Shown piece after piece: positions 35,001 to 43,116 of a stretch of 61,176 nucleotides of DNA. Position 1 is the stretch's first letter, and every line of letters starts with the position of its first letter. The stretch covers positions 18,347 through 79,522 of the forward strand of contig NZ_CALMFY010000098.1 of NCBI RefSeq assembly GCF_937863485.1, given 5' to 3'. The DNA comes from an uncultured Nostoc sp. (GTDB taxonomy: Bacteria; Cyanobacteriota; Cyanobacteriia; Cyanobacteriales; Nostocaceae). The notes below the pieces were generated by a model, which saw only the letters and a program-made list of their open reading frames with translations, searched no databases and was not told the DNA's origin. Position numbers and translations under genes: made by a program.

Positions 35001-37894
35001 CGGTAAATTTAACAGCACCAGAATCTAGTTCATATCGGATTAGAACCAATTTTAATGATGCCAAAAGCGAATTAAGTGCCACAGATTTACAAATTTGGGC
35101 AACTGGAGGAAATCCAGTATTTTGGGGTTCTAGAGAACAAGATGCCTTAGAAGTTAAATTAGATAAAAAACAGTTCAAACCAGGTGATACCGCTACTGCA
35201 CTAATTCAATCTCCCTATCCAGATGCAGAATTATACTTTGCTGTAATTAAAGACAAACCCCTTTATCAGCAGATTACCAAAGTTCAGGGAGGCACACCAA
35301 GAATTCAGTTTCAAGTTACCCCAGAAATGCTGCCAAATGCAGCCATCGAAGCTGTATTAGTAAGGCAAGGTAAACCTCTCAACCAAGTGGAACCAGGAAC
35401 TTTAAATAACTTGGTGAAGATTGGTTTTACACCTTTTAAAGTTAACTTAGAAGATAAGTATTTAAAACTGCAAGTTAAGCCAGTACAAGCATCATTAGAA
35501 CCTGGTGCAGAGGAAACAATACAGCTAGAACTCAAGGATAATCAAGGCAATCCCACCAAAGGACAGTTTACAGTCATGGTGGTGAATGAGGCGGTGCTAC
35601 AACTTTCTGGTTATCGTACACCAGATTTGGTGGATACAGTTTATGCAGAACAGCCAATATCTACCCGCTTTAGCGATAATCGACCGGATGTAATATTACA
35701 ACCACAAGATGTAGCTAAACCCAAAGGTTGGGGTTATGGCGGTGGTTTCTCGACTGGTGCAGCCAATACTCGCACTCGCACAGATTTTCAAGCCTTAGCT
35801 TACTACAACGGTTCTGTCCTCACCGATACTAATGGTGATGCACAGATAACCTTTAAATTACCGGATGATTTAACTACATGGCGAGTGATGGCTGTCGCCA
35901 CCGATGGAAATCTCCGTTTCGGGAATGGGGACGCGACGTTTATCACCACAAAGCCACTGCTAACCAATGCCATCTTGCCACAATTTGCCCGTCCAGGCGA
36001 TCGCATCCTTGCTGGTTTATCCGTAACTAACAACACTGGGAATCCAGGAAATCTCTCAATAAATGGCGAACTTAGCACTAATGTGAAGTTTACTGACAAA
36101 AACCCCACAACTACTGCTTTGCAAACCAAAGCTGAATCTGCAACTCATGCTTATCGCTTTCCGATGGTGGCGGATAGTGTGGGAGTTGCTAAAGTTCGCT
36201 TTACCACTCAACTAAATGGTACAGCCGCAGATGCTTTTGAAGTACCTTTGGAAATTAAGCCAATTGAAATTACAGAACAAGTCGTTGAAACTGGTGTAAC
36301 TGAAAAACAGGTGAAGATTCCTCTGAATGTTGATAAAAATACCTTTCCTGATGCGGGAGGTTTAGATATTCAGTTGGCGAGTACTTTGATAACGGAAATT
36401 AAAGCACCAGCAAAGCAGGTATTAGAAGATGATGATTTGCCGTTTACAGAACCTGCTGCAAGTCAGTTAATCATTGCTGCTAATCTCCAAAATCTTACAC
36501 AAAAATATGGTCAGATCTTTGCAGAATTTAATCCTAGCCAACAGGCAAATCAAGCAATTGAAAAATTACAAAAACTCCAAATAGCAGATGGTGGTTTTGC
36601 TGCTTTCCCTGGACAAGAAAAATCCGACCCTTGGGTTTCTTCCTATGTGGGTGAATCTTTAGCTACCAGTCAGGTGTTCCCTAATTTAGTCGATTCTGCA
36701 ATGCTATCTCGCCTCAAAACTTATCTGCAAAAAGTACTAGCGAATCCTGGTGAATACGAATTTTGTAAGCAGCTACTATGTAAAAGGCAACTGCAACTTA
36801 ATGCTTTAATTGCTTTATCAGAAATAGGAGAAAAACGCAATACTTTCCTCGCAGATATTTATGAACAGCGCAATAATTTTGATGTAGTAACTCAAATTAA
36901 ACTAGCACGATACTTATCTCAATTCCCAGAATGGCAAGACGAATCTCAACAACTGGTGAACAAGTTACAACAGAATATATATGAAACTGGTAGCACAGCA
37001 GTTGTAAGTTTACCAGCTAGTTGGGGATGGATGAGTTCATCTACCACGACGCAAGCACAAGCTTTACGCTTATTTATTGCCAAGCAGAGTAAACCCGAAG
37101 TTATAGATAAGTTATTCCAAAGTCTTCTCGCATTACGACGCGATGGTACATGGCAAACTAACTATAATAATGCTCAAGCGTTAACAGCTTTGGTAGAATA
37201 TAGCCAACTGCAACCTACACCACCTAATTTTGTTGCCACTGTGCAATTAGCTGGTAATAAGTTAGGAGAAAATCGCTTTGATGGTTATCAAAATCCTAGC
37301 TTACAACTGAATGTGCCGATGAATCAATTACCTCGTGGTCGTAATGATTTAACACTGCAAAAATCAGGTAATGGGACTTTGCACTATCTGGTTGCTTATA
37401 ATTATCGCTTGCAAGGAAATCAGTCAGGTAGGTTTAACGGTTTACGGGTTACACGGGAAATTAGCAAATTAAATGAAGAGAAAATTTTACAAAAAACAGG
37501 TCTTTACGCTTTCGATAAACCCTTGACTTTAGCCTCTGGACAGGTGTTTGATATTGGTTTAGAAATCATCGCTGATCATCCTGTGGATCATGTGGTGATT
37601 AAAGATCCGCTACCATCAGGTTTTGAGGCAGTGGATGCGAGTTTTCAAACTACCACAGCCGCATTACAAGCAAAAGCGGATAACTGGGAACTTGGCTTTA
37701 GAAATATCTACCGCGATCGCATTATCGCCTACGCCGACCACCTGGAACCAGGAGTTTATAGTCTGCATTACTTAGTGCGTTCTGTTACTCCTGGTACGTT
37801 TTCTTGGCCTGGTGCTCAAGTTCACTTGCAATATGCACCAGAAGAATTTGGGCGTACAGCTGAGTCTACATTGATACTGGAGGATGGGAAGTAA
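32087..37894 (+). CDS. Bacterial alpha-2-macroglobulin lipoprotein (YfhM-like)
   Basis: The 1935-residue protein is exported and lipidated: a hydrophobic stretch (about 36-49) ends in LAIAGC with Cys50. The chain has the MG-domain series, the bait-like central part and a YGYGGGFSTGAANTR segment near 1220. The macroglobulin core includes GSVLTDTNGDAQITFKLPDDLTTWRVMA, followed by the helical thioester-domain region and a C-terminal receptor-like domain. At the thioester position, where CxEQ occurs in trapping members, it reads FTEP (about 1453-1456). It should act as a periplasmic, thioester-independent protease inhibitor or scaffold. In bacteria this family is encoded beside PBP1C, as here. 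Confidence 0.9.
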   Translation: MIIRVLLRFHHKITYRVFGGLLKKISHSSSRKRTIQFLFIFTFILAIAGCNFFGINSSKEQLPTVSPLTPPKLPDWIEQISPIGDAKSLNQIRIRFKEALIPVESLDSLEQQKLLQKFALSPPLPGQFRFLTPRMVGFQAEKALPIATRFQVTLKAGLADLKNHRLDKDLPWTFNTESINLTNLPGVNPIEKADVEPIDLQQKIQFTSNVELDLASVQEHLQLIPEGKNKGTSFKVELNKEEKPLKEENEDPLEKFDPSARNWIYNLIPQQNLEKATRYRLVFAPGIRPAYGNLPTEKEFATKLATYSPLAFQKINFYGQPDAGGTFGRFLKGSPQLEFNNVLLADSAKENITINPAPKAISRILQVNDEDKIVGINPYALEPAKTYTITIGANLKDKFGQTLGKPVTLKYDTGDLAGDIWVASDLNIFPAGKDLQLNISTGNLPESKYQAAYRVVKPTDLVYFNNSNDLLPQPSDWQSFKVSGKKNQSVDIAVPLREKISAATGMLAYGVQARTNKYQENGKELWREPTTYGLVELTNLGVFTQWFPESGLIRVNHLTDGSPVNNSAVEIYQSKLQAKSRPEPLPCATGKTDENGTFRIVREGLQQCYSGNETSSKSPQLLVIAHENQDWAFARTEEYSGVYGYGIDAGWQASKPESRGVIFSDRQLYQPGEKAWLTGFADYLQNGTIQQDKNAVYQLTLVNPDGQKTNLGTQTTNEFGTFSLELPIKTTQRLGYHTIQAKGKNGQEISGEFRVAEFKPPNFKVELNLDKEFALIDEKIDINAKSNYLFGAPVEGGEAKYFITRQQANFIPKGWDEFTFGRQWLWPEETPTISSDVLQTNAQLDANGTTSQTVTVAKDLPYPMTYQVDVQVADVSNLSVANSKTFTALPSNRLIGLKSNFITDAGKAFPVEVVVTDPTGKPITGQRVRLELQQIKYSSVTQLVEGSQTPKNQVEYKTVAQTEITSSSSPQSVNLTAPESSSYRIRTNFNDAKSELSATDLQIWATGGNPVFWGSREQDALEVKLDKKQFKPGDTATALIQSPYPDAELYFAVIKDKPLYQQITKVQGGTPRIQFQVTPEMLPNAAIEAVLVRQGKPLNQVEPGTLNNLVKIGFTPFKVNLEDKYLKLQVKPVQASLEPGAEETIQLELKDNQGNPTKGQFTVMVVNEAVLQLSGYRTPDLVDTVYAEQPISTRFSDNRPDVILQPQDVAKPKGWGYGGGFSTGAANTRTRTDFQALAYYNGSVLTDTNGDAQITFKLPDDLTTWRVMAVATDGNLRFGNGDATFITTKPLLTNAILPQFARPGDRILAGLSVTNNTGNPGNLSINGELSTNVKFTDKNPTTTALQTKAESATHAYRFPMVADSVGVAKVRFTTQLNGTAADAFEVPLEIKPIEITEQVVETGVTEKQVKIPLNVDKNTFPDAGGLDIQLASTLITEIKAPAKQVLEDDDLPFTEPAASQLIIAANLQNLTQKYGQIFAEFNPSQQANQAIEKLQKLQIADGGFAAFPGQEKSDPWVSSYVGESLATSQVFPNLVDSAMLSRLKTYLQKVLANPGEYEFCKQLLCKRQLQLNALIALSEIGEKRNTFLADIYEQRNNFDVVTQIKLARYLSQFPEWQDESQQLVNKLQQNIYETGSTAVVSLPASWGWMSSSTTTQAQALRLFIAKQSKPEVIDKLFQSLLALRRDGTWQTNYNNAQALTALVEYSQLQPTPPNFVATVQLAGNKLGENRFDGYQNPSLQLNVPMNQLPRGRNDLTLQKSGNGTLHYLVAYNYRLQGNQSGRFNGLRVTREISKLNEEKILQKTGLYAFDKPLTLASGQVFDIGLEIIADHPVDHVVIKDPLPSGFEAVDASFQTTTAALQAKADNWELGFRNIYRDRIIAYADHLEPGVYSLHYLVRSVTPGTFSWPGAQVHLQYAPEEFGRTAESTLILEDGK

Positions 37895-37913
37895 TTATTT
37901 ATGCCATCTTTGG

Positions 37914-38195
37914 CTACAACAAATCTAAAAATCTTTCCAAGTCTATACGAGCCTGGTTTAAAATCTTAGCTAGGGTGGAACGCTTAACTGGCCGATAAAC
38001 TGGGACAGTCAATTTCAAGACTAAAAAAGCGATCGCATTATCAGGAAATCTACCCCAAGAAATTGCCCAAGAACTGAAAGATTTATTCATTTTCTCTATG
38101 GCGATCACCTGCTCAACAATTATGTCCAGCAGTTGTTCCGGAGCTAACTGGAGAAGGGTTTCACGCTCTAGTTTCAGAGGCAGGTTTTTTCGCAT
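37914..38195 (-). CDS. Short ORF, possible transposase N-terminal fragment
   Basis: The 93-residue frame has an N-terminal half (LERETLLQLAPEQLLDIIVEQVIAIEKMNK) resembling the leucine-rich start of IS66-like transposases of Nostoc. The second half (AISWGRFPDNAIAFLVLKLTVPVYRPVKR to LERFLDLL) does not look like transposase and may come from another gene or frame. It begins with ATG at 38195 and ends just after the macroglobulin stop. It may be a fused remnant or a small expressed gene. Confidence 0.35.
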   Translation of the reverse strand: MRKNLPLKLERETLLQLAPEQLLDIIVEQVIAIEKMNKSFSSWAISWGRFPDNAIAFLVLKLTVPVYRPVKRSTLAKILNQARIDLERFLDLL

Positions 38196-38283
38196 AATTG
38201 TGATATTCCGCCTCAGATGTCATACTTGTCAATACCCCTTGACCTGAATCCTTACATTCGCTCTTTGGGAAAAACTTCTTGGT

Positions 38284-39174
38284 TTAGTGAGGATGTTCTT
38301 TGCGCCAAGCCTGGGGAGGTAAACCGTGATGTTGACGAAACTGGCGGGAGAAATGAGACACATCCTGATAGCCCAATGCTTTCGCTATCTTCTCGACTGT
38401 TTGATTATTATTTTGGAGTAAAGAACGAGCTCCCGCCATCCGGCGTTTGACAATCCAGCAGTTTACAGTCTCTCCTGTCCGCTTTGCTACTCGGTTAGTT
38501 AAGTAAGCAGATGAGTAACCAACAGCAGCAGCCACATCACACAAAGTAATTCCTTGATGATAATAGGTTTCGATAAAGTCGAAAACTTCTTTTAATTCAG
38601 GAATGCAGGGAAAGATTGACTTATCAGCGATCATGGCTTCTCTACCAAAGCCTTCTCTACCAAAGCCTTCTCTACGAGAGGCTTCGCCAATGCCAACGCC
38701 AACGCCAACGCCTCCAGCGCTCGATATAGTATTATCTTCAAATACTGATTTTGTAGCTTTCTGGAATTGAATATTGCACCAGTATTGGAGGGTAGCTTGC
38801 TTTTGTAAGCGAGTAGCGATCGCTCTGAGCAATTCGTCTAGTGTAGAGGGTTTGCTAAGATAGTCGTCTGCTCCCAATTCCATAGCTTTGCGAACATCTG
38901 CTCTGGTACTACTACCAGTTAAAAAAATGAAAGGAATAATTGCTGTAAGAGGATCTTGGCGTAGCGTAGTTAAAACGCTATAACCATCCATATCAGGCAT
39001 CGTAATATCGCAAATCACTAAGTCGGGTATGCACTTTTGTGCTTGCTGAATACCAGCAAGACCGTTGTCAGCACCTATCGTATCAAAACCTTTAGCCTCA
39101 AGACCCCTTAAATAAAGATTGCGGGTAACGTTGTCATCTTCAATGACAAGAATTTTATTTGACGATTCGGACAT
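38284..39174 (-). CDS. AraC-type response regulator of the scytonemin locus
   Basis: The 296-residue protein has a receiver domain (about 7-125) with the acidic pair EDD, phospho-acceptor Asp56 in LVICDITMPDMDGY, FLTGSS and KPSTLDE. Its C-terminal AraC/XylS HTH domain (about 190-292) shows LCDVAAAVGYSSAYLTNRVAK and KIAKALGYQDVSHFSRQFRQHHG. In N. punctiforme a two-component pair adjoins and faces away from scyA and is needed for UV-A induction of scytonemin; this gene occupies the same place. The linker (about 155-180) is translated repeat DNA (VGVGVGIG, then EGFGREGFGRE). It lies downstream of the histidine kinase gene on the same strand. Confidence 0.88.
   Translation of the reverse strand: MSESSNKILVIEDDNVTRNLYLRGLEAKGFDTIGADNGLAGIQQAQKCIPDLVICDITMPDMDGYSVLTTLRQDPLTAIIPFIFLTGSSTRADVRKAMELGADDYLSKPSTLDELLRAIATRLQKQATLQYWCNIQFQKATKSVFEDNTISSAGGVGVGVGIGEASRREGFGREGFGREAMIADKSIFPCIPELKEVFDFIETYYHQGITLCDVAAAVGYSSAYLTNRVAKRTGETVNCWIVKRRMAGARSLLQNNNQTVEKIAKALGYQDVSHFSRQFRQHHGLPPQAWRKEHPH
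38637..38716. repeat. Dispersed repeat inside the response-regulator linker
   Basis: Tandem CTTCTCTACCAAAGC units and tandem GCCAACGCCAAC units are inserted in frame between receiver and HTH domains. The vocabulary (CTACGAGAGGCTTCGCC, AACGCCAACGCC) is that of intergenic Nostoc repeats. Confidence 0.65.
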
Positions 39175-39313
39175 GATTTTCTATTACTAGAACTTTTTGC
39201 AGAAGCTGCTTACTAGACCTTTGGGAAATATGTAAATAGGCATGAGACAATTACTTTGTTCCCAGAGTTATAATTGTTAAGTTATTAATTAACAACTATC
39301 TTAATTTCAACAT

Positions 39314-41293
39314 TCATAACTCGGAACTAGTAAACTCTGAGTTGATTAATGGGAACATCACAGTAAACGTAGTGCCCACACATATTTGACTTTCTACAGA
39401 GACTTGACCCTGATGTAAATCTACAAGAGTTTTAAGAATCGATAATCCTAGTCCAGTACCAGGTATATGATCAATATTACTACCACGGTAAAATGGCTCA
39501 AATATTCGTTGTTGATCTGCTACTGAAATACCGATTCCCATATCTTTTACCTGGAAAATTAATTTTTCATTTTTGCAATAGAGTTTCAACTCAATTGCCA
39601 TGTTGGAGGAGGAATATTTTATTGCATTGTCGAGCAAATTATTCAATATAGGCTCTAACAATTTTTTATCTATACACGCTGTTAGTGACTTATCTTGACT
39701 TACAAAATAAATCGAGTTTTGGTTAACATTCATCTGCATTCGTGCAATTAAATCATTACAAAACTGAACTAACTCAAGCGGTTTTGGCTGAAAGTTTATT
39801 TTTGCTGATTCTGCCTTAGAGAAGAACAAAATATCATCCAACATCTGACCGAGTTGTTCGGTGGCTTTTTGAATGTGATCGAGTAATGGTTGGATTTTCT
39901 TTTGTGTGCGTTTGTCTACTTCTTCCTTTAATAAACTATTAGAAAATGAAACAATATTCAGCGGAGTCCGGAATTGATGGCAAACCATAGAAAGAAAACG
40001 CGCTCTAAGTTCGCTAAGTTGTTTTGCTTGTTCTAAAGCTTGGTTAAGACCTAATTCTGCATATTTGTAATCGGTAATATCGATACCTGCAATCAGTTCG
40101 ACTGGGTTTCCTCCAAAATCCAACACTCCATCTAGCATGGCAACCGCACAGGCTAGCCAGCGCTCCGTGCCGTTTTTGGTCAAAATATTTATCTCCTGGT
40201 ATTCAAAGTTAGATGCTTCACTCTGGTTACGTACCTGCCTACGTTTTTTGCTTTTAATCAGTCGGCGCAGTTCAAAGCCTGTTAGCAGTTCCTCTCTTGT
40301 GTAACCAGTGAGTTTTTCTACTGCGGGATTTATGTAGCAAAGTTGCGTACCTTGAATCAGAAAAGTGCTGGCATCTGTCGTTTCTGCTAAAGTCTGAAAT
40401 CTAGCTGCGTTCAGCCGTAATGCTTCTTCAGTCTGTTTCGATTTAGTAATGTCCCAAATACTCCAGACTCTACCAATAATTTTGTCCTCCAACAAGTGAG
40501 GTTTAGAGTAGTGTGCAAAGACTCTCCCATCTTTCAACTCGAGAATGTCGTAGCTCTCGAAATCAGATTGGCTAGACACTTCCCAAATAAACCGATTAAA
40601 GGTTTGTGGGTCTTTAAGTTTGTTCTCAAAAAAGGTTTTAGATTGAGGACATTTCTTGGATAGTATTAGGGACTCCGGGATTTGCCACATCTCCACAAAT
40701 TTCTGATTCAAGCTCAGAATATCTCCCTCAAAGTTAACTGCAACAATACCAATGGCAGTTGATTCCAAAGTAGAACGAAGTAAAGATAAAGATGTTTCTA
40801 GTTCTACTTCTTTTGACTTGAGTTGAGAAAATTCCTGTTGCAAATCGTCTTTGGCATCCTTTAATTCATTAGTCCACTTTTCTACACTCAGTTCAACTAT
40901 TTCATCAGCTTTCTCACGAACAAAGGCACAGCCAAATTCGATATCTTGGTGTTTTACATAGCTAATAGATATTTCTACCAGAAAGATCCGACCTCCTTTT
41001 GTCCGGTAGCGAGATTTAAAGGTAAGGGAACGCTGTAAGCTAATATTTGACCAATTGTGTAGAGAAAAGTCTACGTCTATATCATTCAGCCTCATGGAAA
41101 GTAATTCTTCACGGGAATACTCAGTCATCAGGCAAGTGGCATCGTTGACGTAAAGAAACTGCGCGTTTGCTCCTAAACAGAAGGCAGCATCTACAGTTTG
41201 ATTTATCAGCAAGTGAGCAAACTTCATCTCTACTTCTGGTTGTAGCGCCCACTGATTGTTTGATCTAGCTAGTGTATATTCGCCAGAATTCAT
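39314..41293 (-). CDS. PAS-domain sensor histidine kinase of the scytonemin locus
   Basis: The 659-residue soluble kinase has PAS-like domains at about 25-130 (AAFCLGANAQFLYVNDATCLMT), 175-290 (TAIGIVAVNFEGDILSLNQKFVEMW) and 300-420 (TFLIQGTQLCYINPAVEKLTGYTREE). A HisKA domain carries His439 in MVCHQFRTP. The HATPase domain shows N-box LLDNAIKYS, G1 DMGIGIS and G2 PGTGLGLS. There are no membrane segments, so it senses an internal signal; in N. punctiforme the pair at this position responds to UV-A. The response regulator gene follows after 139 bp. It is divergent from scyA across a 1.8-kb spacer. Confidence 0.88.
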   Translation of the reverse strand: MNSGEYTLARSNNQWALQPEVEMKFAHLLINQTVDAAFCLGANAQFLYVNDATCLMTEYSREELLSMRLNDIDVDFSLHNWSNISLQRSLTFKSRYRTKGGRIFLVEISISYVKHQDIEFGCAFVREKADEIVELSVEKWTNELKDAKDDLQQEFSQLKSKEVELETSLSLLRSTLESTAIGIVAVNFEGDILSLNQKFVEMWQIPESLILSKKCPQSKTFFENKLKDPQTFNRFIWEVSSQSDFESYDILELKDGRVFAHYSKPHLLEDKIIGRVWSIWDITKSKQTEEALRLNAARFQTLAETTDASTFLIQGTQLCYINPAVEKLTGYTREELLTGFELRRLIKSKKRRQVRNQSEASNFEYQEINILTKNGTERWLACAVAMLDGVLDFGGNPVELIAGIDITDYKYAELGLNQALEQAKQLSELRARFLSMVCHQFRTPLNIVSFSNSLLKEEVDKRTQKKIQPLLDHIQKATEQLGQMLDDILFFSKAESAKINFQPKPLELVQFCNDLIARMQMNVNQNSIYFVSQDKSLTACIDKKLLEPILNNLLDNAIKYSSSNMAIELKLYCKNEKLIFQVKDMGIGISVADQQRIFEPFYRGSNIDHIPGTGLGLSILKTLVDLHQGQVSVESQICVGTTFTVMFPLINSEFTSSEL

Positions 41294-41716
41294 ATTCTTA
41301 CTTCCTCCTGGTAATGAATCAGCACCATACCCATTAATGAGTTAACAGTCATAACTTACTAAAATCTTTGCTGCACTCTTCATCTGTAAAAAAATAAAAT
41401 CCTCATTACCTTATTATCTTACAAATTATCAAATATATTAACAAAAATTATTATATCAATAAAGTGTAAATTATTGAACCAAATTTAAAAAAAAACTAAA
41501 TGGTTAAAAAAATTTACTATTGACTTAAACAGCTTTTTATAGCAACACAAAATTTAGACAAATCAAATCCAGATTAGTCAATAAACCTTATTAGATAAGA
41601 GTTAAAAACTCTTAATCTATAAGTAGAAAATATATTTTAAATTTAAAGTAGTACAACATGGCGCAAATAAACATACCATTTCAAATGGCGCAAGAGCTTG
41701 GAATACAATTATGCGT

Positions 41717-41742
41717 GACTTTTGGCTTTTGACTTTTGACTT
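41717..41742. repeat. Heptamer tandem repeat TTTTGAC
   Basis: About three and a half copies of the complement of the GTCAAAA heptamer found at 16560-16590 (TTTTGGC, TTTTGAC, TTTTGAC). The orientation is opposite. Confidence 0.7.
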
Positions 41743-41875
41743 CCGCCTTGCGGTACTAGCCCTGCACCAGAACTAACTAACCCTAATCTAAAATTACTGG
41801 GTTTCGACTGGGAAAAGTTAAAAAATAAAAATTTTTATCCTTTAACTTTTCCCTCTTAAGGACTTTAGCGAACTA

Positions 41876-42003
41876 CAAGTACACTGTGGCGGAAGTTTGC
41901 CTACCTTTAACTAATTACTTGAGTATAGGAAATGAAATTCATGAATTTCCCCTATTTCTCTGGTTAATTGAGATGGTAGCTGGATTTATACCGTGCAGTA
42001 CTA
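41876..42003. mobile_element. MITE-like element, same family as 26380-26494
   Basis: It shares GTGGCGGAAGTTTGCCTACC and GTTAATTGAGATGGT with the 26380 copy, and its ends AGTACACTGTGG and CCGTGCAGTACT are imperfect inverted repeats. The centre holds its own hairpin around AAATTCATGAATTT. It lies in the scyA upstream region. Confidence 0.65.
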
Positions 42004-42207
42004 ATGTAGAGTCGTTTAATTTTCAACATAAACGCGATGTGCAGTGCTGGGACTGACTTAAATAAACAAATTTCACTCATCAAGTTATTTGCTTAATTTA
42101 TCTTAACTTTCCTTCTAATGTATCTAACTATAGCAGGATATGCTTAATCATCTGTCGTAAGAAGTACAATTCTGCCGTAAAAATACGTATATTTAAAGGT
42201 ATAATGT

Positions 42208-42235
42208 AGTGTTTATTTATGATAAAATAAACACT
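42208..42235. promoter_or_regulatory. Perfect 11-bp inverted repeat upstream of scyA
   Basis: AGTGTTTATTT and AAATAAACACT are separated by 6 bp. No T-run follows on either strand, so it is a better candidate operator or mRNA structure than a terminator. It sits about 900 bp before the scyA start codon. Confidence 0.45.
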
Positions 42236-42461
42236 TTATCTTATACTAAGCATATATTACTGGATTTTATGTCATAGAAAACATATTTTAGAAAATAATT
42301 ACGTAGTGAATGCTTAGTCATCTCTCAAAGAAAATATAAAAAGTTAAGAAATTATGTCTTTATCGTTACAAATAATTGACCCAAAGAGTTTTTGGTAGCA
42401 ATATAAAGACCGCTAAATTGGCTCATGCTTTAATTCGGATGAAAAGTTGTGTGAGTCCTAA

Positions 42462-42884
42462 AGCAAAAGAATTGACAACCAGATCAAAAGATTTTCTATT
42501 GTAAATTTGGTAATGTGCCATTTCTGCGATCGCAGAATATCATTTTTTCAGAATGACTAAGTTGGAAATGTCATAATCACGATAAAAGCGAAAGAATTGA
42601 CACCCTGATCAAAAGATTTTCTATTGCAAATAGGTTTTTAATCATAGCAATTATCACAAGTTAAAAACCTCCACAGGCGCTTAAATAAATAGGTTGGTGC
42701 AATTAAAGGTAACTACGTAAAGCTTTGTAAAGATTATGAGATGTGCTTGAATTAAGCTTAGTTGCTCGTTTACATACCTTTATATGGTTTGATTTTTCCC
42801 TGCCAACCTACTTAAGCACTGTTCTCATCATAATAACAGCGAAAAATTTGACACCTTTGATCAAAAGATTTTTGATTGCACAAC
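42462..42884 (+). promoter_or_regulatory. Three ~47-bp direct elements upstream of scyA
   Basis: Three copies of AGCRAAAGAATTGACAMC, followed by GATCAAAAGATTTT, then NTATTG or GATTG, lie at about 42462-42508, 42588-42634 and 42838-42884. Start-to-start distances are 126 and 250 bp. Each holds a consensus -35 TTGACA, with TATTG about 19 bp later. They could be repeated promoters or binding sites for the adjacent AraC-type regulator. A weaker match (AATTGACACCCAATC...ATTG) occurs at 56267-56303 upstream of trpE. A 16-bp palindrome TTCTGCGATCGCAGAA is at 42522-42537. Confidence 0.6.
42690..42810. other. Long imperfect hairpin between the second and third elements
   Basis: TAGGTTGG (42690-42697) pairs with CCAACCTA (42803-42810), and AAAGGTA pairs with TACCTTT further in. 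It may be another small palindromic element or a leader structure. It explains why the second and third 47-bp elements are twice as far apart as the first two. Confidence 0.4.
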
Positions 42885-43116
42885 AGTCTTTATCTCCTTT
42901 ATTCTGATAACAAGAAGCACACTATTGCTGTGTGCTTTTCAAAAATTTTTGGTGGTGCGCTCACAAGCATCAATCAGCAGCAATCAACGTTTTCTACAAT
43001 CGACCAAGCTAGATCATAGCTGTAAAAGCAACATAGTTAGTTGTATAAAATATTGCCATTGCTGTGATTGTAAACTAAAAAGCTTTTGTATAACTTCCTG
43101 TAATTATGTGAAACTA

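Noticed and set aside
42925..43116. N-terminal extension of scyA by 64 codons
   Set aside because: The extension is Cys-rich with no relation to ThDP enzymes, and the ATG at 43117 gives the expected length of 627 residues.
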